From Marinomonas shanghaiensis (GTDB taxonomy: Bacteria > Pseudomonadota > Gammaproteobacteria > Pseudomonadales > Marinomonadaceae), in contig NZ_QGOK01000005.1 of the NCBI RefSeq assembly GCF_003259175.1, positions 124,001 to 188,000 of the forward strand: a DNA stretch of 64,000 nucleotides, written 5' to 3'. Positions 25,954-35,209 of the stretch are shown one piece after another. Position 1 is the stretch's first letter. The number at the start of each line of letters is the position of its first letter. The notes under the pieces are model-generated. The model was given only the letters and a program-made list of their open reading frames with translations. It was not told the DNA's origin and ran no database searches. The translations under genes were made by a program, and so were the position numbers.

Positions 25954-26682
25954 CTAAAGCACTGCCCCCATAAATTGTTTCAATTCATCGGTTTGTGGGT
26001 TGGACAAGATGGTTTTTGGGTCGCCTTGCTCCCAAACTTTGCCTTGGTGCATGAAGACAACTCGACTGCCAACATCGCGGGCGAAGTTCATTTCATGGGT
26101 CACTAGCACCAAGGTGATGCCTTCTTTCGCCAGTTGTTCCAGTACTTTTAATACTTCGCCAACCAGTTCAGGGTCGAGGGCTGAAGTAATTTCATCGCAC
26201 AGCAAGACTTTTGGCGACATCGCTAAGGCGCGGGCGATGGCGACACGTTGTTGCTGACCGCCAGAAAGCTTTTCTGGGAAGCTGTCGAACTTCTCCGCCA
26301 GTCCGACTTTTTCCAGCATGGCGCGAGCGGTGGCTTCGGCCTCGGCTTTGCTTTTCTTCAACACAATCGTCGGCGCAAGCATGACGTTTTCGCCCACCGT
26401 CATGTGCGGAAACAAGTTGAAGTTTTGGAAGATCATACCAACGCTCAGTGCTAGGCGACGAACCTGAATGTCTTCTGTGGTCACTTCTTTGCCGTCAACG
26501 GTGATACCGCCTTCTTGATATTGTTCCAAACCATTAATGCAGCGTAATAGGGTACTTTTACCTGAACCACTCTTGCCAATGATAGACACCACTTCGCCCG
26601 CTTTGATATCGAGATCAATGCCTTTTAGCACATGATGATCGCCATAGTATTTATGGACTTGATGTAAGTTAACGAGAGACAT
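25954..26682 (-). CDS. Polar amino acid/ureide ABC transporter ATPase
   Basis: 242 aa. Walker A GKSGSGKST, Q-loop IFQNFNLFPHM, signature LSGGQQQRVAIARAL and Walker B VLLCDEITSALDPE are all intact. It is closest to the GlnQ/polar amino acid transporter family. It overlaps the second permease gene by 14 bp, giving a four-gene operon (SBP, permease, permease, ATPase). The neighbouring RpiR and ureide genes, plus a shared TGAAAC-N4-GTTTC motif, point to ureides or amino acids as substrate. Confidence 0.95.
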   Translation of the reverse strand: MSLVNLHQVHKYYGDHHVLKGIDLDIKAGEVVSIIGKSGSGKSTLLRCINGLEQYQEGGITVDGKEVTTEDIQVRRLALSVGMIFQNFNLFPHMTVGENVMLAPTIVLKKSKAEAEATARAMLEKVGLAEKFDSFPEKLSGGQQQRVAIARALAMSPKVLLCDEITSALDPELVGEVLKVLEQLAKEGITLVLVTHEMNFARDVGSRVVFMHQGKVWEQGDPKTILSNPQTDELKQFMGAVL

Positions 26683-27319
26683 TGAATTTTTTCTCCAGAT
26701 GCTTGCTGTACAAAGACAGTGGGTAACAGAGCATGAAATAAATCAGTGCGACGAGCGTGAATATTTTGAAGGGCTCAAAAGTGGCATTGTTTAACATGGT
26801 GCCAACTTTGGTCAGTTCGACAAAACCAATCACAGAGGCCAGCGCCGTACCTTTAATCACCTGTACTGAAAAGCCGACCGTTGGTGCCGTTGCCACGCGA
26901 ATGGCTTGTGGCAAGATAATAAAGCGCAAAGTCTGTAAGAAGCTCAAACCTAAACAGCGGCTTGCTTCCCATTGGCCTTTTGGCAATGTGTCGATGCAGC
27001 CACGCCAGATTTCCACCAAGAAGGCGCTGGTGAAAAACGTCAGCGACAAAATCGCCGCACCCCAAGCGGAGATCTCATAACCCAGCATGGACAAGCCAAA
27101 AAAGCATAAGAACATCTGCATCAGCAAGGGCGTGCCTTGAAACAATTCCACATAGATTTTGACGATGCGTTGCATCACTGGATTACGCGTTAAGCGCATA
27201 GCCGTTAATGTCAGCGCGACCGTGGTGCCACCGATAAACGCGGCCAGTGACAATAAAATGGTCCATTGTGTCGCAAACAATAGATTGCGCAAAATGTCGT
27301 AGTTAGAAAATTCGATCAT
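26669..27319 (-). CDS. ABC transporter permease, polar amino acid type
   Basis: 216 aa with five to six TM segments. The binding-protein-dependent inner-membrane motif is in EASRCLGLSFLQTLRFIILPQ, and the earlier ELFQGTPLLMQM is family typical. It overlaps the ATPase gene by 14 bp and follows the other permease by 33 bp. The two permeases probably form a heterodimer. Confidence 0.94.
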   Translation of the reverse strand: MIEFSNYDILRNLLFATQWTILLSLAAFIGGTTVALTLTAMRLTRNPVMQRIVKIYVELFQGTPLLMQMFLCFFGLSMLGYEISAWGAAILSLTFFTSAFLVEIWRGCIDTLPKGQWEASRCLGLSFLQTLRFIILPQAIRVATAPTVGFSVQVIKGTALASVIGFVELTKVGTMLNNATFEPFKIFTLVALIYFMLCYPLSLYSKHLEKKFNVSR

Positions 27320-27352
27320 TGAGTTTCCCTCATTTTACTTATTGAATGCTTT

Positions 27353-28015
27353 TTAATTGGACGTTCGATAAGCAAATAGGCGTTTTCCTAAAGCGTTGAA
27401 AGCAAATCTCAACAGAATAGACAAACCAAGGTACAAGAGTGCTGTCACCAAGTAGCTTTCAAAAGCACGAAAGTTGCGGGATTGCACTAGGTTGGCCGCG
27501 TAGGTTAGGTCTTGTACGGAAATTTGCGAAATCACCGCCGATCCCAGCATGACGATAATGCATTGGCTGGTAAGGGCTGGGTAAATTTTTTCAAAAGCCG
27601 GAATAAAGATCACCCGAGTTAGTGTTTGGCGGAAGTTTAAGCCCAACACCTTTGCCGCTTCCACTTGACCTTTTGAAATACTGGCAAGACCAGCCCGAAT
27701 GATTTCTGTGCTGTACGCCCCAAGGTTAATCGTCAGAGCGATCATGCTGGCTTGCCATGGTGACAACATCATGCCAAGGGCAGGCAGGCCAAAAAAGATA
27801 AAGAACAGCTGAACAATAAAGGGTGTATTACGGATAAGTTCCACATACACACTGACGACGCTTTGACCCGCTCGGTTGCCGTATTGGCGTACGGTCGCGC
27901 AGACCGTACCCAATGCCACTCCCAAGATCGTTGTCAGTACAGTGAGCTCAACAGTGGTTTTTAAACCACTGAAGAACACGTCGCTGTATTGCAATAGATC
28001 AGAGAAATACAACAT
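27353..28015 (-). CDS. ABC transporter permease, polar amino acid type
   Basis: 220 aa with about five TM segments. EAA-loop motif EAAKVLGLNFRQTLTRVIFI and ELIRNTPFIVQLFFIFF mark the His/Glu/polar amino acid family. It lies 10 bp after the binding-protein stop. It pairs with the second permease at 26669. Confidence 0.94.
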   Translation of the reverse strand: MLYFSDLLQYSDVFFSGLKTTVELTVLTTILGVALGTVCATVRQYGNRAGQSVVSVYVELIRNTPFIVQLFFIFFGLPALGMMLSPWQASMIALTINLGAYSTEIIRAGLASISKGQVEAAKVLGLNFRQTLTRVIFIPAFEKIYPALTSQCIIVMLGSAVISQISVQDLTYAANLVQSRNFRAFESYLVTALLYLGLSILLRFAFNALGKRLFAYRTSN

Positions 28016-28025
28016 AACGGAACCC

Positions 28026-28817
28026 TTATGCGCCGAAGCCTTCAGGTAATGGGGCTTTTAACCACTTCATGGAAATGTTGTTAAGTTCACCCGAGGCCAA
28101 TGCGGCTTTGATCAACTCATTTACTTTAGCTTGTAATGCTACTTCACCCTTTGCCATGCCGATGTAGCAAGGAGAGTCTTTCAGCATGAACTTATTCTCT
28201 GGTGCACGTTGTGGCTGACGATTCGCAATCTCGGCCGCCACTAGATTCCCCGTAGCAATCAAGTTTACTTGACCAGATAAGTAAGCGGTGAGTGTGGTGT
28301 TGTTGTCTTCAAAGCGACGGACATTGACAGACTTTGGTGCGTTTTTCTCAAGCTCTAAATCTTCTACTGAACCACGAGTGACGCCGACGGTTTTATCGGC
28401 TAGATCGTCTATTTTTGTCACGGCTACGTCTTTAGAACCAAATACGCCTAAAAAGAAGGGGGCGTAAGGGGTAGAGAAGTCGATGGCTTTTTCGCGTTCT
28501 GGGTTTTTGCCGAGGCTAGAAATCACCAAATCGACTTTTTGAGTTTGTAGATAAGGAATACGGTTGGCGCTGGTGACAGGAACGATTTCAATTTTTACCC
28601 CCATTTCCTTGGCGATGTAATTGGCCATGTCCACGTCGATGCCTTGTGGTTTCAAGTCGGTACCAATGGAGCCAAAAGGGGGAAAGTCTTGCGGCACGGC
28701 AATGCGAATTAAGTTGCGGTCTTTTATGTCCTGCAGTACGTCAGCGCTGGCACTGAGTGCACTAAAGCCAGCAGCGATGATTAAGGTTTTGCCTAATAGT
28801 TTGGTCAATCTTTTCAT
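28026..28817 (-). CDS. Periplasmic substrate-binding protein, polar amino acid/ureide family
   Basis: 263 aa from ATG 28817, which has AGGAAC ahead; an upstream in-frame ATG at 28859 lies in the promoter. A signal peptide (LLGKTLIIAAGFSALSASA) precedes a bacterial extracellular solute-binding protein family 3 domain with LIRIAVPQDFPPFGSIG and QGIDVDMANYIA. It is the first gene of the ABC operon and divergent from rpiR. A TGAAAC-N4-GTTTCT site lies 64 bp upstream. The ligand is not certain; ureides or polar amino acids are candidates. Confidence 0.92.
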   Translation of the reverse strand: MKRLTKLLGKTLIIAAGFSALSASADVLQDIKDRNLIRIAVPQDFPPFGSIGTDLKPQGIDVDMANYIAKEMGVKIEIVPVTSANRIPYLQTQKVDLVISSLGKNPEREKAIDFSTPYAPFFLGVFGSKDVAVTKIDDLADKTVGVTRGSVEDLELEKNAPKSVNVRRFEDNNTTLTAYLSGQVNLIATGNLVAAEIANRQPQRAPENKFMLKDSPCYIGMAKGEVALQAKVNELIKAALASGELNNISMKWLKAPLPEGFGA

Positions 28818-28880
28818 GGTTGGGGTTCCTATTTGTGTTGTTGAATGCCTGAAACACAATTTGCAACACCCATGCCAATA

Positions 28881-28896
28881 TGAAACAAAAGTTTCT
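28881..28896. promoter_or_regulatory. RpiR-type operator candidate at the ABC promoter
   Basis: TGAAACAAAAGTTTCT, a palindrome with one mismatch (TGAAAC-N4-GTTTC-T). A matching perfect form lies at 30187 before the amidase gene. Confidence 0.65.
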
Positions 28897-29139
28897 TATG
28901 CGTTGATTTCTGTAACAAATCACAGCAAAAAAGACCCTAAGCACCCAATGATCAGGTTTTATCATAGGCTCGTTTTTTGACGAAAGGGGAATATTGGTTG
29001 GTTTTTGTGCTCCAATGTGGGGCACGGTTGATTTTTTGGTGCAAAGTTCTCTAAGACGCCTAAAGTCGATAATCTAAGTTGGCAGCAGAATGATAATCCA
29101 TTACCGTAGAGCAAAATATTTTTGAATTGAGGTTAACCC

Positions 29140-29958
29140 GTGGCGACAAAGCAGGATGTGCTATCCCTGATCGAACAGACTTACCCGACTCTGTCTCCAT
29201 CAGCGCGATCCATAGCGAACTATCTACAACAGAATCCCTTGGCGATTGTGAGCCAAACGTCGGCCGAGATTGCTGAAAACACCAACACGTCAAAAGCGAC
29301 CGTGAGTCGTTTCTTTCGTCAACTGGGTTACGATTCACAACAAGGTGCGAAGCAAGCGCAATTAGCCTTGCGTGAAAGTGGCGTGCCGATTTTCACCCAA
29401 GGCTCGTCTTTGGACCAAACCGCGCAAGAGTTAAAAAATCTGTCACTTACCTTTGAAGGCTTGCGACCAGAGACCCTTAACGATATCAGCCAACGCCTAG
29501 CCAAGGCGAAACGTGTGACCTTGATCGGCTTTCGTAACGCTTACCCATTGGCATTGCATTTTCGTCAGCAGCTGCAACAAGTGCGTCATTCTGTGCGCCT
29601 GCTGCCTCAGCCGGGTCAAACCTTGGGCGAAGACCTACACGATATTCTTGATGATGAAGTCATTGTCTTGCTGGGTTTTAGACGTCGCACTCGTCAGTTC
29701 AAAAAAGTGGTTGAGGCCTTGCAAGGAAGAACGACGGTGTTGATCACCGACCCAACAGGACAGGTTTATAACCAACAAGTGTCCCATGTGCTGGTTTGTC
29801 ACCTTGGAAACGAAAGCCCATTCGACAGCTACGCCGCACCGATGAGTCTTATTTCTATGTTGTGCAATCGTGTGTTTGGTTTTCTGGGGGATGCGGCCAG
29901 TCGCCAAACGCAGGCGATTTCGGCGTTGTATGAAGATTTGGATGAGTTAGAACCTTAA
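29140..29958 (+). CDS. RpiR-family transcriptional regulator (HTH plus SIS)
   Basis: 272 aa from a GTG start with GAGG ahead. The N-terminal HTH_6 domain (about 1-80) has TSAEIAENTNTSKATVSRFF. The SIS domain (about 120-260) has KRVTLIGFRNAYPLALHFRQQ and VIVLLGFRRRTRQF and would bind a phosphosugar or other small ligand. It lies between the ABC operon (divergent) and the ureide genes. Motifs near both promoters suggest it controls both. In Klebsiella-type hpx loci an RpiR protein has a similar position. Confidence 0.9.
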   Translation: MATKQDVLSLIEQTYPTLSPSARSIANYLQQNPLAIVSQTSAEIAENTNTSKATVSRFFRQLGYDSQQGAKQAQLALRESGVPIFTQGSSLDQTAQELKNLSLTFEGLRPETLNDISQRLAKAKRVTLIGFRNAYPLALHFRQQLQQVRHSVRLLPQPGQTLGEDLHDILDDEVIVLLGFRRRTRQFKKVVEALQGRTTVLITDPTGQVYNQQVSHVLVCHLGNESPFDSYAAPMSLISMLCNRVFGFLGDAASRQTQAISALYEDLDELEP

Positions 29959-30227
29959 CGGTTACGACTACTGTGCTCGACAATACTTTGTTAAAAACAG
30001 ACTCTAAATGCTCATTTATAACCCATAGACTCCGCTTTATCGTCTGTTTTTGCCTCGTCTTGCCTTCGCTCGTGACGTCGTATGTTGTGGCGTTGGAATT
30101 TTATTTCTAAGAGAGAATACATCCGTACTGTTTGCGACATTTTTGTAGAAAAAAATAATTTCTTTTTGTTTCAGTTGACAGGTTGTTGAAACGATTGTTT
30201 CATATGTACTAATCAAGTGGAGGACAT
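29959..30227. promoter_or_regulatory. Upstream region of the ureide operon
   Basis: 269 bp between rpiR and the amidase. It holds the palindrome TGAAACGATTGTTTCA at 30187-30202 and a further GTTTCA half site near 30168, and is AT-rich beyond that. No gene is evident. Confidence 0.6.
30187..30202. promoter_or_regulatory. RpiR-type operator candidate upstream of the ureide operon
   Basis: TGAAACGATTGTTTCA is a perfect palindrome (arms TGAAAC/GTTTCA, spacer GATT) 25 bp before the amidase ATG. Confidence 0.7.
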
Positions 30228-31451
30228 ATGAAACATTTCATGGTACTAGATCCCTTTCTTACATTGGATTCAACATCGAGCCCAACGGCTCGGAATCAGT
30301 CGTCATCAGTGGATGCTTCTTTGCCGTTAAGCGGTTTGCGTCTGGCAGTGAAAGACTTGTTTCATATGGCAGGATTGCCGACTTCCGCGGGTAATCCAAC
30401 TTGGCTTGCCACTCATCCTATCCCAACAAAAACGGCTTCCAGTGTTAGCGCTTTGCTAAAAGAAGGGGCTATTTTTTGTGGCAAAACCATTACCGATGAG
30501 TTGGCTTACAGTCTAAACGGACAAAATATTCATTATGGAACACCCTCAAACCCGGTGACACCGAATCGTCTCCCAGGCGGGTCGTCATCGGGTTCGGCGG
30601 TGGCCGTGTCATCCGGTCTTGCTGACATTGGTTTAGGCACCGATACGGGCGGGTCGATTCGTGTGCCAGCCAGTTACAACGGATTATTCGGATTGCGCCC
30701 TACTCATGGTGTGATACCTGTTGATAACATGGTTGCTTTAGCACCGTCTTTTGATACGGTGGGTTGGCTCACTAAAGATCTCAACACTTTAGAAAAAACT
30801 GCCAGCGTGCTGCTGAAAAGTAAGCCTCCTAAAAAATTCACTAACGTCTTGATTGCGAAAAACTTAATAGATCAAGTCGCTCATGTTAAAGAGTTAAAAG
30901 CACAGCTGCAGACATGGTGTGAACAAAAGCGTTTTCCAAAAGATTCATCTTTGGTAATAGATACCAAAGCGTGGAAAACGGGCGAGACATTTCGTACCTT
31001 ACAGGGCGCCGAAATTTGGCGCGAACATGGTAAGTGGATCAAAAATTTGCATCGTTCTGACCGTCTGTCAGAGGAGGAAAAACACTCTGTTTTTGCGCCA
31101 GATATCCAGTTGCGCTTTGAATGGTGCCAAACGATTTCTTCTGCCGATGTGCTGGCCGCGGAACAACAAAGACAGCGTTTTAGTGATTGGCTCGAAAATG
31201 AAATCGAAGGCTCGGTGCTTATTATCCCGACCACACCGGGTTTAGCGCCATTATTTGATGCGCCAGACGACGAACTCGCCGCCTATCGAAATCAGTTAAT
31301 GGACATTACCGCCATAGCAGGGTTAGCAGGGCTTCCACAGTTGCATTTGCCGGTTTGTACCTTACATGGCGCGCCGTGTGGCTTGTCTTTGGTGGGGGGG
31401 AAAGGCACCGATTTGGCGCTGATTGAATTCGCAAAAACCTTAATGGAGTAG
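30228..31451 (+). CDS. Amidase-signature family hydrolase
   Basis: 407 aa, slightly short for the family. The Ser-cisSer-Lys triad is visible: Lys in LRLAVKDLFHM, the Gly/Ser-rich GGSSSGSAVAVSSG, and the nucleophile Ser in GTDTGGSIRVPAS. These enzymes cleave amides such as allophanate, carboxybiuret and other ureide fragments. GTGGAGG is a strong ribosome site. It leads the ureide operon and sits next to the hpxW-like gene; its reaction in this pathway, possibly on oxalurate or a carbamoyl compound, is inference. Confidence 0.88.
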   Translation: MKHFMVLDPFLTLDSTSSPTARNQSSSVDASLPLSGLRLAVKDLFHMAGLPTSAGNPTWLATHPIPTKTASSVSALLKEGAIFCGKTITDELAYSLNGQNIHYGTPSNPVTPNRLPGGSSSGSAVAVSSGLADIGLGTDTGGSIRVPASYNGLFGLRPTHGVIPVDNMVALAPSFDTVGWLTKDLNTLEKTASVLLKSKPPKKFTNVLIAKNLIDQVAHVKELKAQLQTWCEQKRFPKDSSLVIDTKAWKTGETFRTLQGAEIWREHGKWIKNLHRSDRLSEEEKHSVFAPDIQLRFEWCQTISSADVLAAEQQRQRFSDWLENEIEGSVLIIPTTPGLAPLFDAPDDELAAYRNQLMDITAIAGLAGLPQLHLPVCTLHGAPCGLSLVGGKGTDLALIEFAKTLME

Positions 31452-31457
31452 TTTTTC

Positions 31458-33080
31458 GTGAGCATTTTTCAAGAAAATATTGCAGTGAAAAAGAACGATA
31501 TTGCGTTTACCGCACCGCACTTTAAAGCCACAGAAACAGGGCGAAAAATCCTTGAGCAAGGTGGCACGGCAATCGAAGCCATGGTGGCGGCCGCGGCGAC
31601 GATTGCTGTGGTGTATCCGCACATGAATGGCTTGGGTGGTGACGGTTTTTGGTTGATCAGCGAACCGGGTAAAACGCCCATTGGCATAGACGCGTCTGGC
31701 AAAGCCGCTGAATTAGCCACGCTGGAATTTTATTGTGGCCACGACAGTATTCCAGTACGAGGCGGCAAAGCAGCTTTGACTATGGCGGGTGCTGTTGCTG
31801 GCTGGCAAGAGGCCTTGGCCGTCAGCCAAGCTTGGCAAGCCGTCTCCAACGCACAAAATATGCCCTTAACGAGCTTGTTGGAAGACGCTATTCAGTTAGC
31901 AAAAAACGGCAGTGATGTGACAAAAACCTATGTCGATGCCAGCAAGAAAACCTTTGCCGATTTGGTCAGTGTTCAGGGCTTTGCTTCGACATTTTTAAAG
32001 CAGGGCAGCCTGTATGAACAAGGCAATACGTTGACCTTGCCAGTACTGGCACAAACGCTGGAACAACTTGCTGAAAAGGGGTTAAACGATTTTTATCAGG
32101 GCGATATTGCCACACGATTGGCGAAAGATTTAGCGAAGTCAGGCTCGCCGATTCGATTGGCAGACTTTAAATCCTATCAAGCAAAACGGGTGACACCTTT
32201 GCAGGTAAAAACCAGCGTAGGCTCTCTGTATAACTTGCCTGCGCCGACACAAGGCATCGCGTCTTTGTTGATTTTGGCTTTGTATGACAAGTTATACACA
32301 CAAGGCAAAAGCGTCACAGACATGGCGCATTTGTTGATTGAATGCACCAAACAAGCCTTTATTGCCCGTAATGAATATGTGACGGACGAATCGCGTTTGG
32401 CAATGGATTTAGCGTCTTTGTTGGAAGAAGAACCGCTAGAAAAAATGTGTCACGAGATCTCGTTGGAACGGGCACAAGTTTGGCCACATCACGCCAAACA
32501 GGGCGACACTATTTGGATGGGCGCGTGTGACAGCGAAGGTCGCATGGTCAGTTACATTCAGAGTTTGTACTGGGAATTTGGCAGTGGTGTCGTCAGTCCT
32601 TCCACTGGTATTGTGTGGAACAACCGCGGCTCGTCGTTTTCGTTGCAAAAAGGTTCCTTGCAAGAACTTGGGCCGAATCTTAAGCCTTTTCATACACTAA
32701 ACCCTGCGTTTGCCGAATTGAACGATGGTCGACGTATGAGCTACGGCACCATGGGGGGCGAAGGTCAGCCACAAACTCAAGCGGCGCTGTTTAGTCGTTA
32801 TGTTTATCATCAACTGCCGTTAGACCAAGCCATCAGCGAGGGCCGTTGGCTGCTCGGTCGGACTTGGGGCGATGTCAGTCATAATTTGAAAATCGAACGT
32901 GACTTTGCCGATATCGCGGCCGAGGAACTGGTGAAACGCGGTCACGATTTGGTGATCGTTGATTCGTGTAATGAATTAATGGGGCACGCGGGGGCAGTGG
33001 TGCTTCATCAGGATGGACATACCGATGCCGCAACGGACCCGCGCAGTGATGGTTTGGCCATCGTTAGCCGTTTTCATTAG
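31458..33080 (+). CDS. hpxW: Gamma-glutamyltransferase-family oxamate amidohydrolase (HpxW-like)
   Basis: 540 aa from a GTG six bp after the amidase stop. It has the GGT fold with the autoproteolytic Thr in GDTIWMGACDSEGRMVSYI and the following FGSGVVSPSTGIVWNNRG, a layout close to HpxW. HpxW turns oxamate into oxalate and ammonia in the uric-acid route. The genes around it (aminotransferase, allantoate amidohydrolase) support that role over glutathione hydrolysis. No signal peptide is evident, as expected of cytosolic HpxW. Confidence 0.85.
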   Translation: MSIFQENIAVKKNDIAFTAPHFKATETGRKILEQGGTAIEAMVAAAATIAVVYPHMNGLGGDGFWLISEPGKTPIGIDASGKAAELATLEFYCGHDSIPVRGGKAALTMAGAVAGWQEALAVSQAWQAVSNAQNMPLTSLLEDAIQLAKNGSDVTKTYVDASKKTFADLVSVQGFASTFLKQGSLYEQGNTLTLPVLAQTLEQLAEKGLNDFYQGDIATRLAKDLAKSGSPIRLADFKSYQAKRVTPLQVKTSVGSLYNLPAPTQGIASLLILALYDKLYTQGKSVTDMAHLLIECTKQAFIARNEYVTDESRLAMDLASLLEEEPLEKMCHEISLERAQVWPHHAKQGDTIWMGACDSEGRMVSYIQSLYWEFGSGVVSPSTGIVWNNRGSSFSLQKGSLQELGPNLKPFHTLNPAFAELNDGRRMSYGTMGGEGQPQTQAALFSRYVYHQLPLDQAISEGRWLLGRTWGDVSHNLKIERDFADIAAEELVKRGHDLVIVDSCNELMGHAGAVVLHQDGHTDAATDPRSDGLAIVSRFH

Positions 33081-33159
33081 CTGTACTTTGTATTTCGTCA
33101 TACTTTTATCCAGTAACACTTTTAGTTAGTAATCATTGTATTTAGGAGCAAACAGAAAG

Positions 33160-33978
33160 ATGTCATTCATAATGGAAAACTATTCCATGATTCTCGCCAT
33201 GATGGCCACGGGTGTGGTGGGCGGGATTTTAGCCGGTCTATTAGGTGTTGGCGGTGGCATTGTCATCGTGCCTGTGCTGTTTTTCTTGTACCAAGGTTTA
33301 GGTGTGAGTGCGGATACGGCGATGTTGGTGGCGACAGCTACGTCATTGGCCACCATAGTGCCTACGTCAATCAGCTCCATTCGCTCTCATAAAGCCAAAG
33401 GCAATGTGGATTTCGACTTATTGAAGCGCTGGGGATTCTTTGTCTTTTTAGGCGTGATGATTGGCAGCTTTGTGGTGACTCGCGTGGATGGCGAATGGTT
33501 GACCTTACTGTTCGGTATTATTGCCACCTTGTCTGCGCTAAATATGTTGTTGGGCAAAAAAGACAGCATGTTCAAGTCTTTACCAGGTAATGCTGGGCAA
33601 GGTGTGATGGCAACTTGTGTGGGTTTTTTCAGTTCCATGGTGGGTATTGGTGGCGGTACGTTAACCGTTCCTATGCTGACTTTCTGTAATTATCCAGCGC
33701 ACCGTGCCGTTGGCACCGCCGCTGCCGTCGGTTTGATCATTTCCTTACCTGCGGCGCTGACCATGTTGATTTTTGGACAAAGCCCAGAAGATTCCCCTTA
33801 CGGAACCGTGGGATTGGTTAACTTAATTGGTGCGGCCTGCATTATTCCATTAACAGTATTGTTTGCCCCTGTGGGGGCCGGATTGGCCCAACGATTAGAC
33901 GCGGCCAAGTTGAAGAAAGTCTTCGCGATTGTGTTGATTTTCACTGGCGTAAAAATGCTTTATCAAGTGTTAGGTTAG
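33160..33978 (+). CDS. TauE/SafE family membrane transporter
   Basis: 272 aa from ATG 33160 with an AGGAG site; an upstream TTG would add 8 residues. Eight to nine TM segments in two TauE repeats, with the typical GGGIVIVPVLFFL and GIGGGTLTVPMLTF signatures. The family moves sulphite, sulphoacetate or other small anions across the inner membrane. Placed between hpxW and the aminotransferase, it may export oxalate or another pathway anion; this is inference. Confidence 0.9.
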   Translation: MSFIMENYSMILAMMATGVVGGILAGLLGVGGGIVIVPVLFFLYQGLGVSADTAMLVATATSLATIVPTSISSIRSHKAKGNVDFDLLKRWGFFVFLGVMIGSFVVTRVDGEWLTLLFGIIATLSALNMLLGKKDSMFKSLPGNAGQGVMATCVGFFSSMVGIGGGTLTVPMLTFCNYPAHRAVGTAAAVGLIISLPAALTMLIFGQSPEDSPYGTVGLVNLIGAACIIPLTVLFAPVGAGLAQRLDAAKLKKVFAIVLIFTGVKMLYQVLG

Positions 33979-33988
33979 GAGATTACTC

Positions 33989-35209
33989 ATGCAGCCGCTT
34001 TCTTTTCCACCCAGATTATTAATGGGCCCAGGCCCGATTAATTGCTACCCACGCGTGTTGTCGGCCATGTCGACTCAGTTAGTGGGGCAATATGATCCCA
34101 CCATGACCAGCTACATGAACGAAGTCATGGAATTGTATCGTCGTGTTTTTAATACGCAGAATCAGCAAACTTTTTTAATCGATGGTACCTCTCGTGCGGG
34201 TATCGAAGCCGCTTTGGTGTCTTGTTTAGAACCGGGCGATAAAGTGCTGATTCCTATCTTTGGTCGCTTTGGACACTTGTTGGCTGAAATTGCCGAACGT
34301 GCCGATGCCGAGGTTCACACTATCGAAGTGCCTTGGGGTGACGTGTTTGATCCGCAGCAAATTGAAGACGCGATCAAAAAAGTGCGGCCAAAATTATTAG
34401 CGATTGTACAAGGCGACACATCAACCACCATGTTCCAGCCATTGGAAGAGCTCGGCGAGATTTGTCGCGCTCACGATGTGTTGTTTTACACCGATGCCAC
34501 AGCGTCTATTGGTGGTAATCCGTTGGAAGTAGATGCGTGGAAAATCGACGCGGTGACAGTGGGTTTGCAAAAATGTCTCGGTGGCCCATCAGGCAGCGCA
34601 CCGATTACCTTGAGTGACCGCTTTGTGTCTTGCGTACGCAAACGTGCCCATGTGGAAGCGGGCATTCGTGATGCCCATCATCAAGGATCATCTGGTCTAC
34701 GCATTCGCTCTAACTATTTTGATCTACCTATGATTATGGATTACTGGGGGGAAGAGCGTCTGAACCACCATACGGAAGCCGCCACCATGTTGTTTGGCTC
34801 CCGTGAGTGTGCAATCCAATTACTGAGCGAAGGTCAGGATGCGGTGATTCAGCGTCATCAGTTAGCAGGTGATGCCATGTTAAAAGGTGTACAGGCGATG
34901 GGCTTGCAGCCGTTTGGTAATCTCAAACACAAGATGAGCAACGTGGTGGGGATTCACATTCCAGAGCAAGTGAATGGTGAGCAAGTTCGCCATGATTTGC
35001 TGAACATCTTTAACATCGAAATCGGCACCAGCTTTGGCCCATTAAAAGGCAAGGTATGGCGCATTGGTACTATGGGCTACAACGCTCGCCAAGATGCGGT
35101 ATTGCATACTTTGCAGTCACTGGAAACCGTACTGCGTCGTGCTGGTTTTGCGTTACCTTCAGGTGACGCGGTAGACGCAGCCATGTCGGTTTACGCAGGA
35201 GAAAAATAA
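33989..35209 (+). CDS. hpxJ: (S)-ureidoglycine:glyoxylate aminotransferase (HpxJ/PucG-like)
   Basis: 406 aa class-V PLP aminotransferase. The N-terminal LLMGPGPINCYPRVLSAMS and VGQYDPTMTSYMNEV are typical of PucG/HpxJ, and the PLP Lys is in TVGLQKCLGGPSG (about residue 200). It converts ureidoglycine and glyoxylate to oxalurate and glycine. Its stop overlaps the start of the downstream amidohydrolase (TAATG), so the two steps are translationally coupled. The alternative alanine-glyoxylate aminotransferase is less likely given the neighbours. Confidence 0.87.
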   Translation: MQPLSFPPRLLMGPGPINCYPRVLSAMSTQLVGQYDPTMTSYMNEVMELYRRVFNTQNQQTFLIDGTSRAGIEAALVSCLEPGDKVLIPIFGRFGHLLAEIAERADAEVHTIEVPWGDVFDPQQIEDAIKKVRPKLLAIVQGDTSTTMFQPLEELGEICRAHDVLFYTDATASIGGNPLEVDAWKIDAVTVGLQKCLGGPSGSAPITLSDRFVSCVRKRAHVEAGIRDAHHQGSSGLRIRSNYFDLPMIMDYWGEERLNHHTEAATMLFGSRECAIQLLSEGQDAVIQRHQLAGDAMLKGVQAMGLQPFGNLKHKMSNVVGIHIPEQVNGEQVRHDLLNIFNIEIGTSFGPLKGKVWRIGTMGYNARQDAVLHTLQSLETVLRRAGFALPSGDAVDAAMSVYAGEK

